Positions 16,605 to 26,046 of a DNA stretch of 64,000 nucleotides are shown here, one piece after another (within the stretch, counting starts at the first letter, position 1; each line of letters begins with the position of its first letter). A program made the position numbers and the translations under genes. The notes under the pieces are model-generated. The model was not told the origin of the DNA. It searched no databases and saw only the letters and a list, made by a program, of their open reading frames with translations. The stretch covers positions 1 to 64,000 of the forward strand of contig NZ_MRCS01000031.1 of NCBI RefSeq assembly GCF_002303925.1, read 5' to 3'. Source of the stretch: Pseudomonas sp. ACN8. Its GTDB lineage: Bacteria > Pseudomonadota > Gammaproteobacteria > Pseudomonadales > Pseudomonadaceae.

Positions 16605-17507
16605 ATGAAAAACATCGAGATATTCGACCCAAGGCTGCAGCGCATCTTGAACCCGGACAGTCGCCTTGAGCAGCTTTGTACGGGGGCGGAGTGGGGCGAG
16701 GGCCCGGTGTGGATCGGCGAGCAAAGTTGCGTGGTCTGGAGCGATATTCCCAACAACCGCATGCTGCGCTGGTCGGCCGATGAGGGCCTTGGCGTGTTCC
16801 GTCAACCGGCGCATTTCAGCAACGGTAACTACCGCGGCTGTGACGGTCGGCTGGTCACTTGCGAGCACGGCCGTCGCTGCATTTCGCGCACCGAGAGCGA
16901 CGGCCGGGTGGAGGTACTGGTCGACCGCTATCAAGGCGCCCGGCTCAATTCCCCGAATGATCTGGTGGTCAAGTCCGATGGCAGCATCTGGTTCAGCGAC
17001 CCGGCCTACGGAATCATGAGTGATCGTGAAGGTTACCGGGCGGAGAGTGAGCAGGACGGTTGCCATGTGTATCGCTTCGATCCACTGAGCAATGAGCTGA
17101 GCAGGGTGGCCGATGACTTCGAGAAACCCAATGGCCTGGCGTTCTCACCTGACGAGACATTGCTCTACGTTTCGGACACCTCGGCGTCCCATGCCGCAGA
17201 CGGTTGCCATCACATCCGTGTGTTCGATGTGCTCGACGGTCGGCGTCTGGTCAATGGCCGTTTTTTTGCTGTGATCGAACCAGGATTGCCCGATGGATTT
17301 TGCATCGATCAGCAAGGTTGGCTGTACGTCAGCTCGCAGGACAGCATCCAGGTCTATGCCCCCGACGGATGTCTGCTGGGCAAGATCCTGGTGCCGGAGA
17401 AAATCTCCAATTGCACCTTCGGGGGAGCTGAAGGTAACCGTCTGTTTATCACGGCATCCACCTCGCTCTATGCCATCACGCTGAACACGCGGGGATGCCA
17501 GAGTTGA
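16605..17507 (+). CDS. SMP-30/gluconolactonase family lactonase
   Basis: A 300-residue six-bladed beta-propeller of the SMP-30/LRE family. The metal-site residues are visible in EGPVWIGEQ (Glu), NSPNDLVVKSDGSIWFSDP (Asn and Asp) and NGLAFSPDETLLYVSDT (Asp). It opens 1,4- or 1,5-lactones of sugar acids. AAGGA lies 8 bp upstream of the ATG at 16605. There is no signal peptide, so it acts in the cytoplasm. Being 10 bp from the binding-protein gene shows it is part of the import operon. Confidence 0.92.
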   Translation: MKNIEIFDPRLQRILNPDSRLEQLCTGAEWGEGPVWIGEQSCVVWSDIPNNRMLRWSADEGLGVFRQPAHFSNGNYRGCDGRLVTCEHGRRCISRTESDGRVEVLVDRYQGARLNSPNDLVVKSDGSIWFSDPAYGIMSDREGYRAESEQDGCHVYRFDPLSNELSRVADDFEKPNGLAFSPDETLLYVSDTSASHAADGCHHIRVFDVLDGRRLVNGRFFAVIEPGLPDGFCIDQQGWLYVSSQDSIQVYAPDGCLLGKILVPEKISNCTFGGAEGNRLFITASTSLYAITLNTRGCQS

Positions 17508-17550
17508 TGCGCCGCGTCCATGCCGAACGACAATAATAAGAGGACCAGCA

Positions 17551-18588
17551 ATGTTCAGAAAATTTCTCATCTGTGCCCTTTGGCCAGGGCTGCTCTGCAG
17601 CCTGATAGGCGTGCCTTGCATGGCGGAGGAGCCTCCTGCCTTAATCCCTGGCAGCATGCCGGACAGCAAGCAGGCGGCTGCATTGTTCCAAAGCTTCGCA
17701 TCGCGTCCAGTGCAACCCTGGACCGTCCCGCAAATGGAGACTATTCCACAGGGGGCCGAGGGCGAGCTGATTCGCTATGGCATGAAGTTGATGCAGCAAA
17801 CCACTCAGTTGGCCGGACCGCTCGCGGAGGATCACAGCAAGCGTTATTCGCGTAACAACCTCAACTGCACCAACTGTCATGAGGCAGGACCTTCCGGATT
17901 GCCGGGCAGCAAACCCTACGCACTGCCGTTGGTTAATGCCGTCAACGAATATCCCAAGCTAGATCCGAAAAGCATGAAGGTCATTTCGCTGGAACAGCGG
18001 ATTGCCGGAATGTTTGGTAAAGGCGAAGTCGAACTGACGCCACAGAAGCCGGAAATGCAGGCCATCGTTGCTTACCTGCGTTGGTTGGGTGGCCAAGGTA
18101 AGCCGGGCATAGCCGTCACGGGCACTGGTCTGTTGCCAATTAACATGCCCGATCGCGCTGCCGACCCTAAACAGGGGCAAGGACTGTTCGCCGCGCATTG
18201 CACCCAATGCCACGGCGTTAAGGGCGAGGGAATGCCAGCACAGGACTTTGCCAAAGGTGGCGGCTATCTGTTCCCGCCTATCGCCGGAGATGATACTTAC
18301 GACGATGGTGGGCATATGTACATGGTGCCGCTGCTCACCCGCTTCATCTACGCCAACATGCCTTTTGGAAGTAGCGCTTCTGCGCCACAGCTGAAGATTG
18401 ATGAGGCCTATGACATCGCGGCTTACATCAACAGTGAGTTGCCGCGTCGGCATAATCCCCAGCGGATCGGCCTATACCCCAATCCGACGTTCCGTCCGGC
18501 GGGATTTGCCATTCCAGAGCATTTCCCCGATGACCCTGAGGGCTATCGACGAGCGCGTTTCGGACCGTTTCCCCATGGTCCGCTGTGA
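17551..18588 (+). CDS. Periplasmic diheme c-type cytochrome
   Basis: A 345-residue protein with an N-terminal signal peptide (about 1-25) and two heme sites, CTNCH (106-110) and CTQCH (217-221). Its spacing and two-domain layout resemble TsdA/SoxAX-like diheme cytochromes and the cytochrome subunits that serve periplasmic dehydrogenases. No dehydrogenase (PQQ-, flavin- or molybdenum-dependent) is encoded beside it. It follows the SMP-30 gene by 43 bp with AGAGGA before the ATG. It may take electrons from a sugar dehydrogenase encoded elsewhere. Confidence 0.88.
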   Translation: MFRKFLICALWPGLLCSLIGVPCMAEEPPALIPGSMPDSKQAAALFQSFASRPVQPWTVPQMETIPQGAEGELIRYGMKLMQQTTQLAGPLAEDHSKRYSRNNLNCTNCHEAGPSGLPGSKPYALPLVNAVNEYPKLDPKSMKVISLEQRIAGMFGKGEVELTPQKPEMQAIVAYLRWLGGQGKPGIAVTGTGLLPINMPDRAADPKQGQGLFAAHCTQCHGVKGEGMPAQDFAKGGGYLFPPIAGDDTYDDGGHMYMVPLLTRFIYANMPFGSSASAPQLKIDEAYDIAAYINSELPRRHNPQRIGLYPNPTFRPAGFAIPEHFPDDPEGYRRARFGPFPHGPL

Positions 18589-18619
18589 AGATGGTGACCC
18601 TGTATCGAGCCATGAGTAA

Positions 18620-18645
18620 TAGCCCGGCGATTGAGTCGGGCCATT
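18620..18645 (+). terminator. Possible terminator after the cytochrome gene
   Basis: The hairpin GCCCGGC/GTCGGGC with a 6-base loop is followed by CATTTGAG. The T tract is weak; it could be an attenuator between cytochrome and porin. Confidence 0.3.
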
Positions 18646-18804
18646 TGAGCGGCTGAGCGCTTTACGCACCATGCAAGTGACTGCGTGATTACGGCCGACT
18701 TCGGCCGATCAACTTGCCTGACCCCTTCGGTGCATCACGTCATCGGGCCTCACCAGCCCGAAGGGGGACGGCTTTGTCCAAAAAAAGATGGGAGCACAAC
18801 AATA

Positions 18805-20076
18805 ATGGCTGACTCCGTAACCGTAGCGACTGACTTTCCGAAACCAACCCTGACGAGCGTCGCCCTCGGCGTAGCGCTGGCTATCTGCGCGGCATCGACG
18901 CTGGCCGATGAGCATGGTTTTGTTGAAGACGCCAAGGTCACTCTTGGAGTACGCAACTTTTACATGAATCGCAATTTCGTCGATCCGTCTTATCCGCAAA
19001 ATAAGGCCGCCGAATGGACCCAAAGTTTCATCCTCGATGCACGCTCCGGCTTCACTCAGGGCACAGTTGGCTTCGGTGTGGATATGCTGGGTCTGGGGGC
19101 GTTCAAGCTCGACGGTGGCAAAGGCACAAGTGGTACCGGCCTGCTGCCTATCCATAACGACGGCCGTCCGGCCGATGATTACGGTCGCCTGGCTATTGCC
19201 GGCAAGGTCAAATTGTCGAACACCGAGCTGAAGGTGGGTGAATGGCGCCCGGTGTTGCCGATCCTCAGAGCCGATGACGGCCGTTCATTACCGCAGACTT
19301 TTGAGGGGGCCCAGGTCACCTCCAAAGAGATCGCCGGCCTGACCCTATATGGTGGCCAGTTCCGTGGCACCAGCCAGCGTAACGACGCGAGCATGGAAGA
19401 CATGGGTGTCGATAAGGCACTGTCGGATCGTTTCAATTTCGCTGGTGGGGAGTATCGCTTCAACCAGGAGCGCACTCAGATCGGCCTTTGGCATGCCGAG
19501 CTAGAAAACATCTACAACCAGCAGTTCGTCAACCTGGTGCATAGCCAGCCGATCGGAGACTGGACCTTGGGCGCCAACCTCGGCTATTTCCAGGACAACG
19601 ATGACGGCAGCGAACTGGCCGGGAAAATCGACAACAAGGTCTACTCGGGCCTGTTCTCCGCCAAGATTGGCGGCAGTACGTTCTACGTTGGCCTGCAAAA
19701 ACTCACCGGCGACGGCAAGTGGATGCGCGTCAACGGCACCAGCGGCGGCAGCCTGGGCAACGACAGCTTCAACGCCAGCTTCGACAATCCTCAGGAACAC
19801 TCGTGGCAAGTGCGTTACGACTACAACTTCGCCGCTATCGGGATCCCCGGTCTGACCCTGATGAACCGCTATATCAGCGGTGACAACGTGCACGTCGGCG
19901 CCATCACCGACGGCCAGGAAAGCATACGAGATGCCGAGCTGGCCTATGTCGTGCAAAGCGGCGCCTTCAAGAATCTGTCGGTGACATGGCGCAACACCAG
20001 CCTGCGTCGCGACTTCAGCAACAACGAGTTCGATGAGAACCGCTTGATCTTCAACTACCCGATCTCATTGCTCTGA
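18805..20076 (+). CDS. OprD-family outer-membrane porin
   Basis: A 423-residue porin with a signal sequence ending about residue 34 (ASTLA-DE), an OprD-type start (VTLGVRNFYMNRNF), a GEWRPVLPILRADDGRSLPQ loop typical of the family, and a C-terminal strand region ending in hydrophobic NYPISLL. OprD porins let small acidic or amino-acid-like molecules cross the outer membrane. The start at 18805 has GGGAG upstream; an in-frame codon at 18685 would place extra residues before the signal peptide. As last gene of the run it supplies outer-membrane entry for the same substrate. Confidence 0.93.
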   Translation: MADSVTVATDFPKPTLTSVALGVALAICAASTLADEHGFVEDAKVTLGVRNFYMNRNFVDPSYPQNKAAEWTQSFILDARSGFTQGTVGFGVDMLGLGAFKLDGGKGTSGTGLLPIHNDGRPADDYGRLAIAGKVKLSNTELKVGEWRPVLPILRADDGRSLPQTFEGAQVTSKEIAGLTLYGGQFRGTSQRNDASMEDMGVDKALSDRFNFAGGEYRFNQERTQIGLWHAELENIYNQQFVNLVHSQPIGDWTLGANLGYFQDNDDGSELAGKIDNKVYSGLFSAKIGGSTFYVGLQKLTGDGKWMRVNGTSGGSLGNDSFNASFDNPQEHSWQVRYDYNFAAIGIPGLTLMNRYISGDNVHVGAITDGQESIRDAELAYVVQSGAFKNLSVTWRNTSLRRDFSNNEFDENRLIFNYPISLL

Positions 20077-20332
20077 TTTGAAAAGGCGCTGCACTTCCCT
20101 TTTTTCGAAAGAGCAGAGGGAAGGTACGCCAAGAGTTTTTCTTATCGATAACCCGAATTTGGGAGTTAATCAAAAAGGTATTTCTACAGGCTATCGCCGG
20201 ATAAGCATAAGTGATTATTCAGGCCGGTACACCGCAGCTAAAGTCGGACCATCAAAAGAGTGCAACTTCGTCAGGGCGAACAGCCTGTACACGACTCAAT
20301 TCAACTGAATCCACAGTGAAGGAACTGTATTC
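20077..20332. other. Intergenic region before the dehydratase operon
   Basis: A hairpin CTTCCCT/AGGGAAG lies at 20094-20123 and may end the porin transcript. The rest is AT-richer than the flanks and probably holds the promoter for the next three genes. Confidence 0.4.
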
Positions 20333-21508
20333 ATGAAAATCAAAGCGATCCGTACCCGCGTTTTCGAGTGGAAAGGCAAAGTCGTGCCACCCCAGGCGCA
20401 CTTCTGCACCAACGCCAGCGACATCCTGTTCGAGCGTGGCGACGCCATGGGTTCGTTCCGCTTCCATGGCTGGCTGGTGGTGGAAGTCGAGACCGACACC
20501 GGTCTTGTCGGTATCGGTAACTGTGCCCTGGCACCCCGTGTCGCCAAGGAAATCATCGACACCTACCTGGCACCGATCGCCATTGGCGAAGATCCGTTCG
20601 ACAACGAATACATCTGGCAGAAGATGTACCGTCAGAGCCACGCCTGGGGCCGCAAAGGCATTGGCATGGCGGCGATCTCGGCGATCGACATCGCCCTCTG
20701 GGACATCATGGGCAAAGCGGTCAACAAGCCGGTGTTCAAACTGCTCGGTGGCCGGACCAAGGAAAAGATCTGGACCTACGCTTCCAAGCTCTACGCCAAC
20801 GACAACCTCGACCTGTTCCTCGAAGAAGCCCAAGGCTATCTGAACCAGGGTTTCACCGCGCTGAAAATGCGTTTCGGCTACGGCCCGAAAGACGGCCCGG
20901 CGGGCATGCGCAAGAACATCGAGCAAGTGCGCGCCCTGCGTAACCTGGCCGGTCCGGATATCGACATCATGCTCGAGTGCTACATGGGCTGGACCCTGGA
21001 ATACGCCCGTCGCATGTTGCCCAAACTCGCCGAGTTCGAACCGCGCTGGCTCGAAGAACCGGTGATTGCCGACGACATCGAGGGTTACATCGAGCTGAAA
21101 AAAATGGGGATCATGCCGATCTCCGGCGGTGAGCATGAGTTCACGTCGTACGGCTTCAAAGACCTGCTGGAACGCCGCGCTGTCGACGTGATCCAGTACG
21201 ACACCAACCGCGTCGGCGGCATCACCGCAGCGCGCAAGATCAACGCCATGGCCGAAGCCTGGTCGGTGCCGGTGATTCCCCACGCCGGGCAGATGCACAA
21301 CTATCACCTGACCATGTCCACCACGGCTTCGCCGATGGCCGAGTACTTCCCGGTGTTCGACGTCGAAGTCGGCAACGAACTCTTTTACTACGTGTTCAAG
21401 GGCGAGCCGCAACCGGTCAACGGCTACATCCAGCTCGATGACAACAAACCGGGTCTGGGCCTGGAAATCTCCGATGAGTACCTGAGTGACTTCAACATCA
21501 TCGAGTGA
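20333..21508 (+). CDS. Enolase-superfamily sugar-acid dehydratase (mandelate racemase subgroup)
   Basis: A 391-residue protein of the mandelate racemase subgroup. Putative metal ligands are Glu215 (IMLECYMGW), Glu241 or Glu242 (WLEEPV) and Glu267 (ISGGEHEF); the acid/base residues are Lys178 in TALKMRFG and His317 (IPHAGQMHN). Layout and the final domain resemble L-rhamnonate and related sugar-acid dehydratases, which convert an aldonate to its 2-keto-3-deoxy acid. Together with the AraD1 and alpha-ketoglutarate semialdehyde dehydrogenase genes directly downstream, a C5 aldonate (arabonate, xylonate or lyxonate type) is the most likely substrate. AAGGA precedes the ATG. Confidence 0.88.
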   Translation: MKIKAIRTRVFEWKGKVVPPQAHFCTNASDILFERGDAMGSFRFHGWLVVEVETDTGLVGIGNCALAPRVAKEIIDTYLAPIAIGEDPFDNEYIWQKMYRQSHAWGRKGIGMAAISAIDIALWDIMGKAVNKPVFKLLGGRTKEKIWTYASKLYANDNLDLFLEEAQGYLNQGFTALKMRFGYGPKDGPAGMRKNIEQVRALRNLAGPDIDIMLECYMGWTLEYARRMLPKLAEFEPRWLEEPVIADDIEGYIELKKMGIMPISGGEHEFTSYGFKDLLERRAVDVIQYDTNRVGGITAARKINAMAEAWSVPVIPHAGQMHNYHLTMSTTASPMAEYFPVFDVEVGNELFYYVFKGEPQPVNGYIQLDDNKPGLGLEISDEYLSDFNIIE

Positions 21509-21512
21509 CCTT

Positions 21513-21539
21513 GAGGCGCCGTAAACGTACGGCGCCTTC
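21513..21539 (+). other. Intergenic palindrome
   Basis: AGGCGCCGTA and TACGGCGCCT form a near-perfect 10-bp stem around AACG, between the dehydratase stop and the next gene. It could stabilise or attenuate the transcript. Confidence 0.5.
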
Positions 21540-21560
21540 CACGACTTTCTGGAGGCCGAC

Positions 21561-22556
21561 ATGCGCCTGATTCAATATGAAAACACTGCCGGTGAACGCC
21601 AGGTCGGCCTCGTCGACGGATCACAGGTCCAAGTGCTGAAAGGCACCCGCAGTACCCGTGAACTGGCGCTCGCAGCGATCCGCGCCCAGCGCAGCCTGCA
21701 AGAAGAAGTCGCTCAGCGTGGCACCGAGCCAGGCCCGGATTACGCGCAATTGTTGCAGCAGGGCAATGTCCTGCCGCCGCTGGACCACGAAGACCCGGCC
21801 CACTGCCTGATCAGCGGCACCGGCCTGACCCATTTGGGCAGCGCTTCTGCGCGGGACAAAATGCACCAGCAGGACGGCGCAGTTGAAGCCGGCATGACCG
21901 ACACCATGCGCATCTTCAAGTGGGGCCTGGAGGGCGGCAAGCCAGCGGCCGGCCAGGTCGGCGCGCAGCCGGAATGGTTCTACAAGGGTGACGGCAGCAT
22001 CGTTGTGCGCCCCGGCGCAGACTTTCCGGTGCCGCCGTTTGCCGAAGACGCCGGTGAAGAACCGGAGCTCACCGGCCTCTATGTAATCGGCGACGACGGT
22101 CAGCCGTATCGCGTCGGTTATGCCTTGGGCAACGAGTTCTCCGATCATGTGATGGAGCGGCGCAATTATTTGTACCTCGCCCATTCGAAACTGCGCTTCT
22201 GCGCCTATGGTCCGGAACTGCGTGTTGGTGAATTGCCTAGGCATCTGGCGGGCACCAGCCGCATCAAGCGCAACGGCGAAACGATCTGGGAAAAAGAGTT
22301 TCTCAGCGGCGAAGACAACATGTGCCACAGCCTCGCCAACCTCGAATTCCATCACTTCAAGTACACGCAGTTTTTGCGGCCCGGAGATGTTCATGTGCAT
22401 TACTTCGGCACCGCCACGCTGTCGTTTGCCGACGGCGTGAAAACCCAACCGGGCGATCGTTTCCAGATCAGCCTCGATGAGTTCGGCGCGCCGTTGGAAA
22501 ACGGTATCGGCGAAAGTGCCCCGCCATTGGCCACCGGTCAGGTGCGTGCGCTTTAA
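21561..22556 (+). CDS. AraD1/GguC family protein (FAH fold), probable 2-keto-3-deoxy sugar-acid dehydratase
   Basis: A 331-residue protein of the AraD1/GguC family, a branch of the fumarylacetoacetase superfamily. The conserved metal site appears in FPVPPFAEDAGEEPELTGLY (acidic pair) and DGQPYRVGYALGNEFSDH. Family members near pentose genes are thought to remove water from 2-keto-3-deoxy-pentonate to give alpha-ketoglutarate semialdehyde. The gene starts 52 bp after the dehydratase with GGAGG at ideal distance, and the next gene encodes the enzyme that uses the expected product. Confidence 0.88.
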   Translation: MRLIQYENTAGERQVGLVDGSQVQVLKGTRSTRELALAAIRAQRSLQEEVAQRGTEPGPDYAQLLQQGNVLPPLDHEDPAHCLISGTGLTHLGSASARDKMHQQDGAVEAGMTDTMRIFKWGLEGGKPAAGQVGAQPEWFYKGDGSIVVRPGADFPVPPFAEDAGEEPELTGLYVIGDDGQPYRVGYALGNEFSDHVMERRNYLYLAHSKLRFCAYGPELRVGELPRHLAGTSRIKRNGETIWEKEFLSGEDNMCHSLANLEFHHFKYTQFLRPGDVHVHYFGTATLSFADGVKTQPGDRFQISLDEFGAPLENGIGESAPPLATGQVRAL

Positions 22557-22598
22557 GTCTTTAATTACCGGCACTGTCGGCCGGTCAAGGAATCACTC

Positions 22599-24182
22599 AT
22601 GACTTCGCTACTTGGACACAACTACATCGATAGTCGCCGTAGCGCCGAAGGTAAGTTGCAACTGCAAAGCCTCGACGCGACCACCGGTGAGCCGTTGCCT
22701 GGCACCTTCTTCCAGGCGACTGAAGCCGAAGTGGATGCCGCCGCCAGTGCCGCAGCTGCCGCATACCCGATCTACCGCAACCTGAGCGCGGAAAAACGTG
22801 CGACATTCCTCGACGCCATTGCCGATGAAATCGATGCTTTGAGCGATGACTTCGTCGCCACCGTGTGCCGCGAAACCGCACTGCCGGCCGGGCGCATCCA
22901 GGGCGAGCGTGCACGCACCAGCGGGCAGATGCGTTTGTTCGCCAAGGTCCTGCGGCGCGGCGATTTCTACGGTGCGCGTATCGATCGGGCGCTGCCGGAT
23001 CGCCAGCCGTTGCCACGTCCGGACCTGCGTCAGTACCGCATCGCGTTAGGACCCGTCGCCGTGTTCGGCGCCAGTAACTTTCCGTTGGCGTTTTCAACCG
23101 CCGGTGGCGATACCGCTTCAGCGCTGGCCGCCGGTTGCCCGGTGGTGTTCAAGGCCCACAGCGGGCATATGGCGACGGCCGAGTGGGTCGCGGACGCAAT
23201 CATTCGCGCCGCCGAGCGTACCGAGATGCCGGCCGGCGTGTTCAACATGATTTATGGCGGTGGCGTCGGTGAATGGCTGGTCAAGCACCCGGCGATTCAG
23301 GCCGTGGGCTTCACCGGTTCACTCAAGGGCGGCAATGCCCTGAGCCACATGGCCGCGACCCGGCCGCAGCCGATCCCGGTGTTTGCCGAGATGTCGAGCA
23401 TCAACCCGGTGTTCCTGCTGCCCGAAGCGCTCGCGGTGCGTGGTGAGCAGATTGCTGCGCAATTGGCCGCATCGGTGACGCTGGGTTGTGGGCAGTTCTG
23501 CACCAATCCGGGCTTGGTCGTCGCTGTGCGCTCGCCGCAGTTCAGCGCTTTTCTTGAGACATTCTGCGCCCACATGAACCAGCAACCGGCGCAAACCATG
23601 CTCAACGCCAGTGCGCTGGCCAGCTACAGCCGAGGCCTTGGCGAACTGCACGAGCATCCGGGCCTGAGCCATCTGGCGGGCCGTCCGCAACAGGGCAATC
23701 AGGCGCAGCCACAGGTGTTCAAGGCCGATGTCAGCCTGTTGCTCAAGGGTGATGAGTTGCTGCAGGAGGAAGTGTTCGGGCCAACCACCATCGTCATCGA
23801 GGTCGAGGACCGGGCGCAGTTGGCGGCGGCGTTGCAGGGGCTGCGCGGGCAACTGACGGCGACGCTGATTGGCGAGGCGGATGAATTGCTGGAGTACCGC
23901 TGGCTGGCGGAGTTGCTGCAAGAGAAGGTCGGGCGAATCTTGCTCAATGGCTATCCGACCGGGGTCGAAGTTTGCGAGGCCATGGTGCATGGCGGGCCGT
24001 ATCCGGCGACATCCGACTCCCGGGGGACCTCGGTTGGTACCCTGGCGATTGATCGCTTCCTGCGGCCGGTGTGCTTCCAGAATTACCCGGATGCGTTGTT
24101 GCCCGAGGCATTGCAGGACGCGAATCCGCTGGGGATTCAGCGCTTAGTAGATAGTGTGAGTACTCGAGAGTCGCTGGACTGA
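22599..24182 (+). CDS. Alpha-ketoglutarate semialdehyde (2,5-dioxovalerate) dehydrogenase
   Basis: A 527-residue aldehyde dehydrogenase of the long KGSADH type. Motifs are GPVAVFGASNFPLAFSTAGG (cofactor groove), the catalytic Glu in FAEMSSINPVFLL, and Cys301 in LGCGQFCTNPG. It oxidises alpha-ketoglutarate semialdehyde to 2-oxoglutarate with NAD(P), the final step of the non-phosphorylative pentose and sugar-diacid pathways. It is the last gene of a three-gene operon (42-bp gap, AAGGA site), which places the locus output directly in the TCA cycle. Confidence 0.93.
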   Translation: MTSLLGHNYIDSRRSAEGKLQLQSLDATTGEPLPGTFFQATEAEVDAAASAAAAAYPIYRNLSAEKRATFLDAIADEIDALSDDFVATVCRETALPAGRIQGERARTSGQMRLFAKVLRRGDFYGARIDRALPDRQPLPRPDLRQYRIALGPVAVFGASNFPLAFSTAGGDTASALAAGCPVVFKAHSGHMATAEWVADAIIRAAERTEMPAGVFNMIYGGGVGEWLVKHPAIQAVGFTGSLKGGNALSHMAATRPQPIPVFAEMSSINPVFLLPEALAVRGEQIAAQLAASVTLGCGQFCTNPGLVVAVRSPQFSAFLETFCAHMNQQPAQTMLNASALASYSRGLGELHEHPGLSHLAGRPQQGNQAQPQVFKADVSLLLKGDELLQEEVFGPTTIVIEVEDRAQLAAALQGLRGQLTATLIGEADELLEYRWLAELLQEKVGRILLNGYPTGVEVCEAMVHGGPYPATSDSRGTSVGTLAIDRFLRPVCFQNYPDALLPEALQDANPLGIQRLVDSVSTRESLD

Positions 24183-24224
24183 GCAATTTGAATAGTGGTT
24201 AGGACGGCTGATAAAACATTTTTT

Positions 24225-24267
24225 CGGAGGGGCATCCAACTCTTACTTCCGGTGCTCCTCTTTTTTT
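24225..24267 (+). terminator. Terminator of the dehydratase operon
   Basis: The imperfect stem GGAGGGGCATCC/GGTGCTCC is followed by TCTTTTTTT. A closely similar sequence lies on the minus strand at 31857-31900, with the same loop TCCAACTCTTA. Confidence 0.7.
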
Positions 24268-24469
24268 ATGTTTTGCCTGCTGAATTGTGATTGTGAAATC
24301 GCGTTGGACGCCTGCTTTGTTTTCAGAGGAGGACGAAACTTGATTCTGCCCCACTTTGAAAATACAGACGTCCATGGCGATTTTTCGCTGATCAACCCTA
24401 CATCCAGGCAGCGACGAATTGCCTTCGTCGCCCCTGAAACGGGCTATATGTCCGCGGAGGAGATTCTAG

Positions 24470-24691
24470 CTATCCGTCAAATCCAATGATTGCTTTGGTT
24501 TCGAGGTACTCTTCAAAGCCGTACACGCCGTATTCACGACCGTTACCAGATCGCTTATACCCCCCGAACGGAGCCATTGGATTGTAGGCGCTGATGCGGT
24601 TTTGACTCAGGCTGCTGATTTCGGCTGCCCCATAGGCAGTCTCGGAGATCCCATGCAGGGCGATCATCTGTTGGGCATTCAGGCGGGTCAA
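24470..24691 (-). pseudogene. Aldehyde dehydrogenase C-terminal fragment
   Basis: The last ~45 codons (YNPMAPFGGYKRSGNGREYG, then YGFEEYLETKAIIG) are the unmistakable C-terminus of a NAD-dependent aldehyde dehydrogenase. The first ~25 residues of the frame do not match and a stop lies immediately upstream, so the catalytic domain is gone. The fragment abuts the truncated group II intron and was probably cut by its deletion. It is not a copy of the complete aldehyde dehydrogenase genes in this window. Confidence 0.85.
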
Positions 24692-24710
24692 TCAGTTCCG
24701 GCAGCTTGGG

Positions 24711-25469
24711 TCAAAATCGCATCAGCGCCAACACATCCAGTGTCATGTTGGCCAGCACCGGGGAAATGATGCCTCCTTGCGGAGTTCCGGCGTGGCTGGG
24801 GAATAGTTCGTTCTGGTAGACGTAACCCGCCTTGAGCCATTTCTGCAAAATCGCCGTATCCATAGAGATGTTGGCGATCAACCAGTCATGGCTGCTATTG
24901 TCGAAACAGCCTTGAATGTCGCCCTCTAAAAACCACTCTGCGTTTGCTTTTCGTGACAGCACACCAAAGCATTGGGCTGCGGCATCCGCAGTTGAGCGTT
25001 CCGGCCTGAACCCATAAGAGTTCGGATCGGCGGTGGTCTCTGCGATGGGTTCCAGAGCCCGCAGATGCAACGCCTGCATGGCCCGGCATTTCATCGCGGG
25101 AATTCCGAGAGGCCTCGTCTTGCCGTTTTTCTTCGGAATAAGGACTCTCCGAAGTGGAAGCGGCGAGTAGCCTCGCCTCTTCAGCGACGCTATCGCGTGG
25201 CTCTTGGCCCTTGAAGTATTCCAAGTGACCTTGTCCACGCAGTGGGTGTTTTTGCCTTTATTTTCAGACACCCGTTTAACGGCCATTGCTTTGCCGCTGA
25301 ACGAGTGAGTCAGCAACCATTGCAGGGCTTTCGCCTTGTTATGCCTGCCGTCTTGCACAGCCTTCACAATACGCGCTTGCAGCCCTCTTACTCGACGTTG
25401 GACATCGGCCCAGTTGATGCCGTCCCACGCCGTGCCGGAAGGTGCACACGCCAGTGTTGCTGCGTTCAT
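24711..25469 (-). pseudogene. ltrA: Group II intron reverse transcriptase, N-terminal part
   Basis: Starting at MNAATLACAPSG (25469, preceded by GGAAGGAG), the protein has RT motifs in order: NKAKALQWLLTHSFSGKAMA, RVLIPKKNGKTRPLGIPAMK, YGFRPERSTADAA, EGDIQGCFDN (first catalytic Asp) and GTPQGGIISPVLANMTLD. It then runs into unrelated sequence and stops before the YADD motif. About 252 of the usual ~420-600 residues remain. It is non-functional. Confidence 0.88.
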
Positions 25470-26046
25470 TTGCTCTCCTTCCGTTGAAAGGGTTCTACCT
25501 ACTCTCTTGTGAAGAGAGACCATGAGGACGTCTGCCCGCTTTCGCTTGAAGTGATGTTTCAACTTCTATCCAGCCCATTACAGGATGGCGTTCGCTTTTT
25601 CCTCGTTCCTTCGCCCGCACCGCCATGGGCCGTTTTTGCAAACGGCTTTCCCTCACGGGAGCGATAGGGGATTTCCACGTTCCGCTTACTGAAGTACGCC
25701 GGGTTAGGTGCCTGCTATCGACCGGGAGACGTATGGGCCACGAACGCGCGTGCAGAAAAACGCTGTTCCCACCTCCGCTACCTTTTGGTTCGAGCGTATA
25801 AGCCATTTCCGCTCGTTCAATTTAACGATCTTTACGCAGGTTCACATGTGTTCACCATACCGACTATCTAGCCCTTGTCCGGCCATGGCTGCCAGAAGAG
25901 TACGCCTCTCACGATTAGTACCCCGCACCTTGCGGTGCCTCGTCACATTGTCGAAGACGCTCTTGATTCAGCCTCCTAGATTCACCCGGTGACACGGGTG
26001 ATTCCCTCCAAGGGGAACAACTTCTGTAAGCGACTTCGTGTCGCAC
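24720..26046 (-). mobile_element. Group II intron, 3'-truncated, inserted in IS66 tnpC
   Basis: On the minus strand the element opens GTGCGACACGAAG, the GUGCGAC consensus of bacterial group II introns. About 575 bp of ribozyme-like sequence (domains I-IV) with many hairpins follows, then the reverse transcriptase gene. The 3' part is lost at about 24720-24735: the RT stops after its fourth motif, and the maturase region and domains V-VI are absent. The left boundary lies exactly at the IS66 codon for Glu in NNWCE. The intron cannot splice or move. Confidence 0.85.

Noticed and set aside
20252..21562. A 436-codon minus-strand open frame
   Set aside because: It is antisense to the enolase-superfamily dehydratase with complete active site; a GC-driven shadow.
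24268..24489. A 73-codon frame after the dehydratase operon terminator
   Set aside because: Its start lies in the terminator tail, it has no ribosome-binding site and its end overlaps the aldehyde dehydrogenase fragment.
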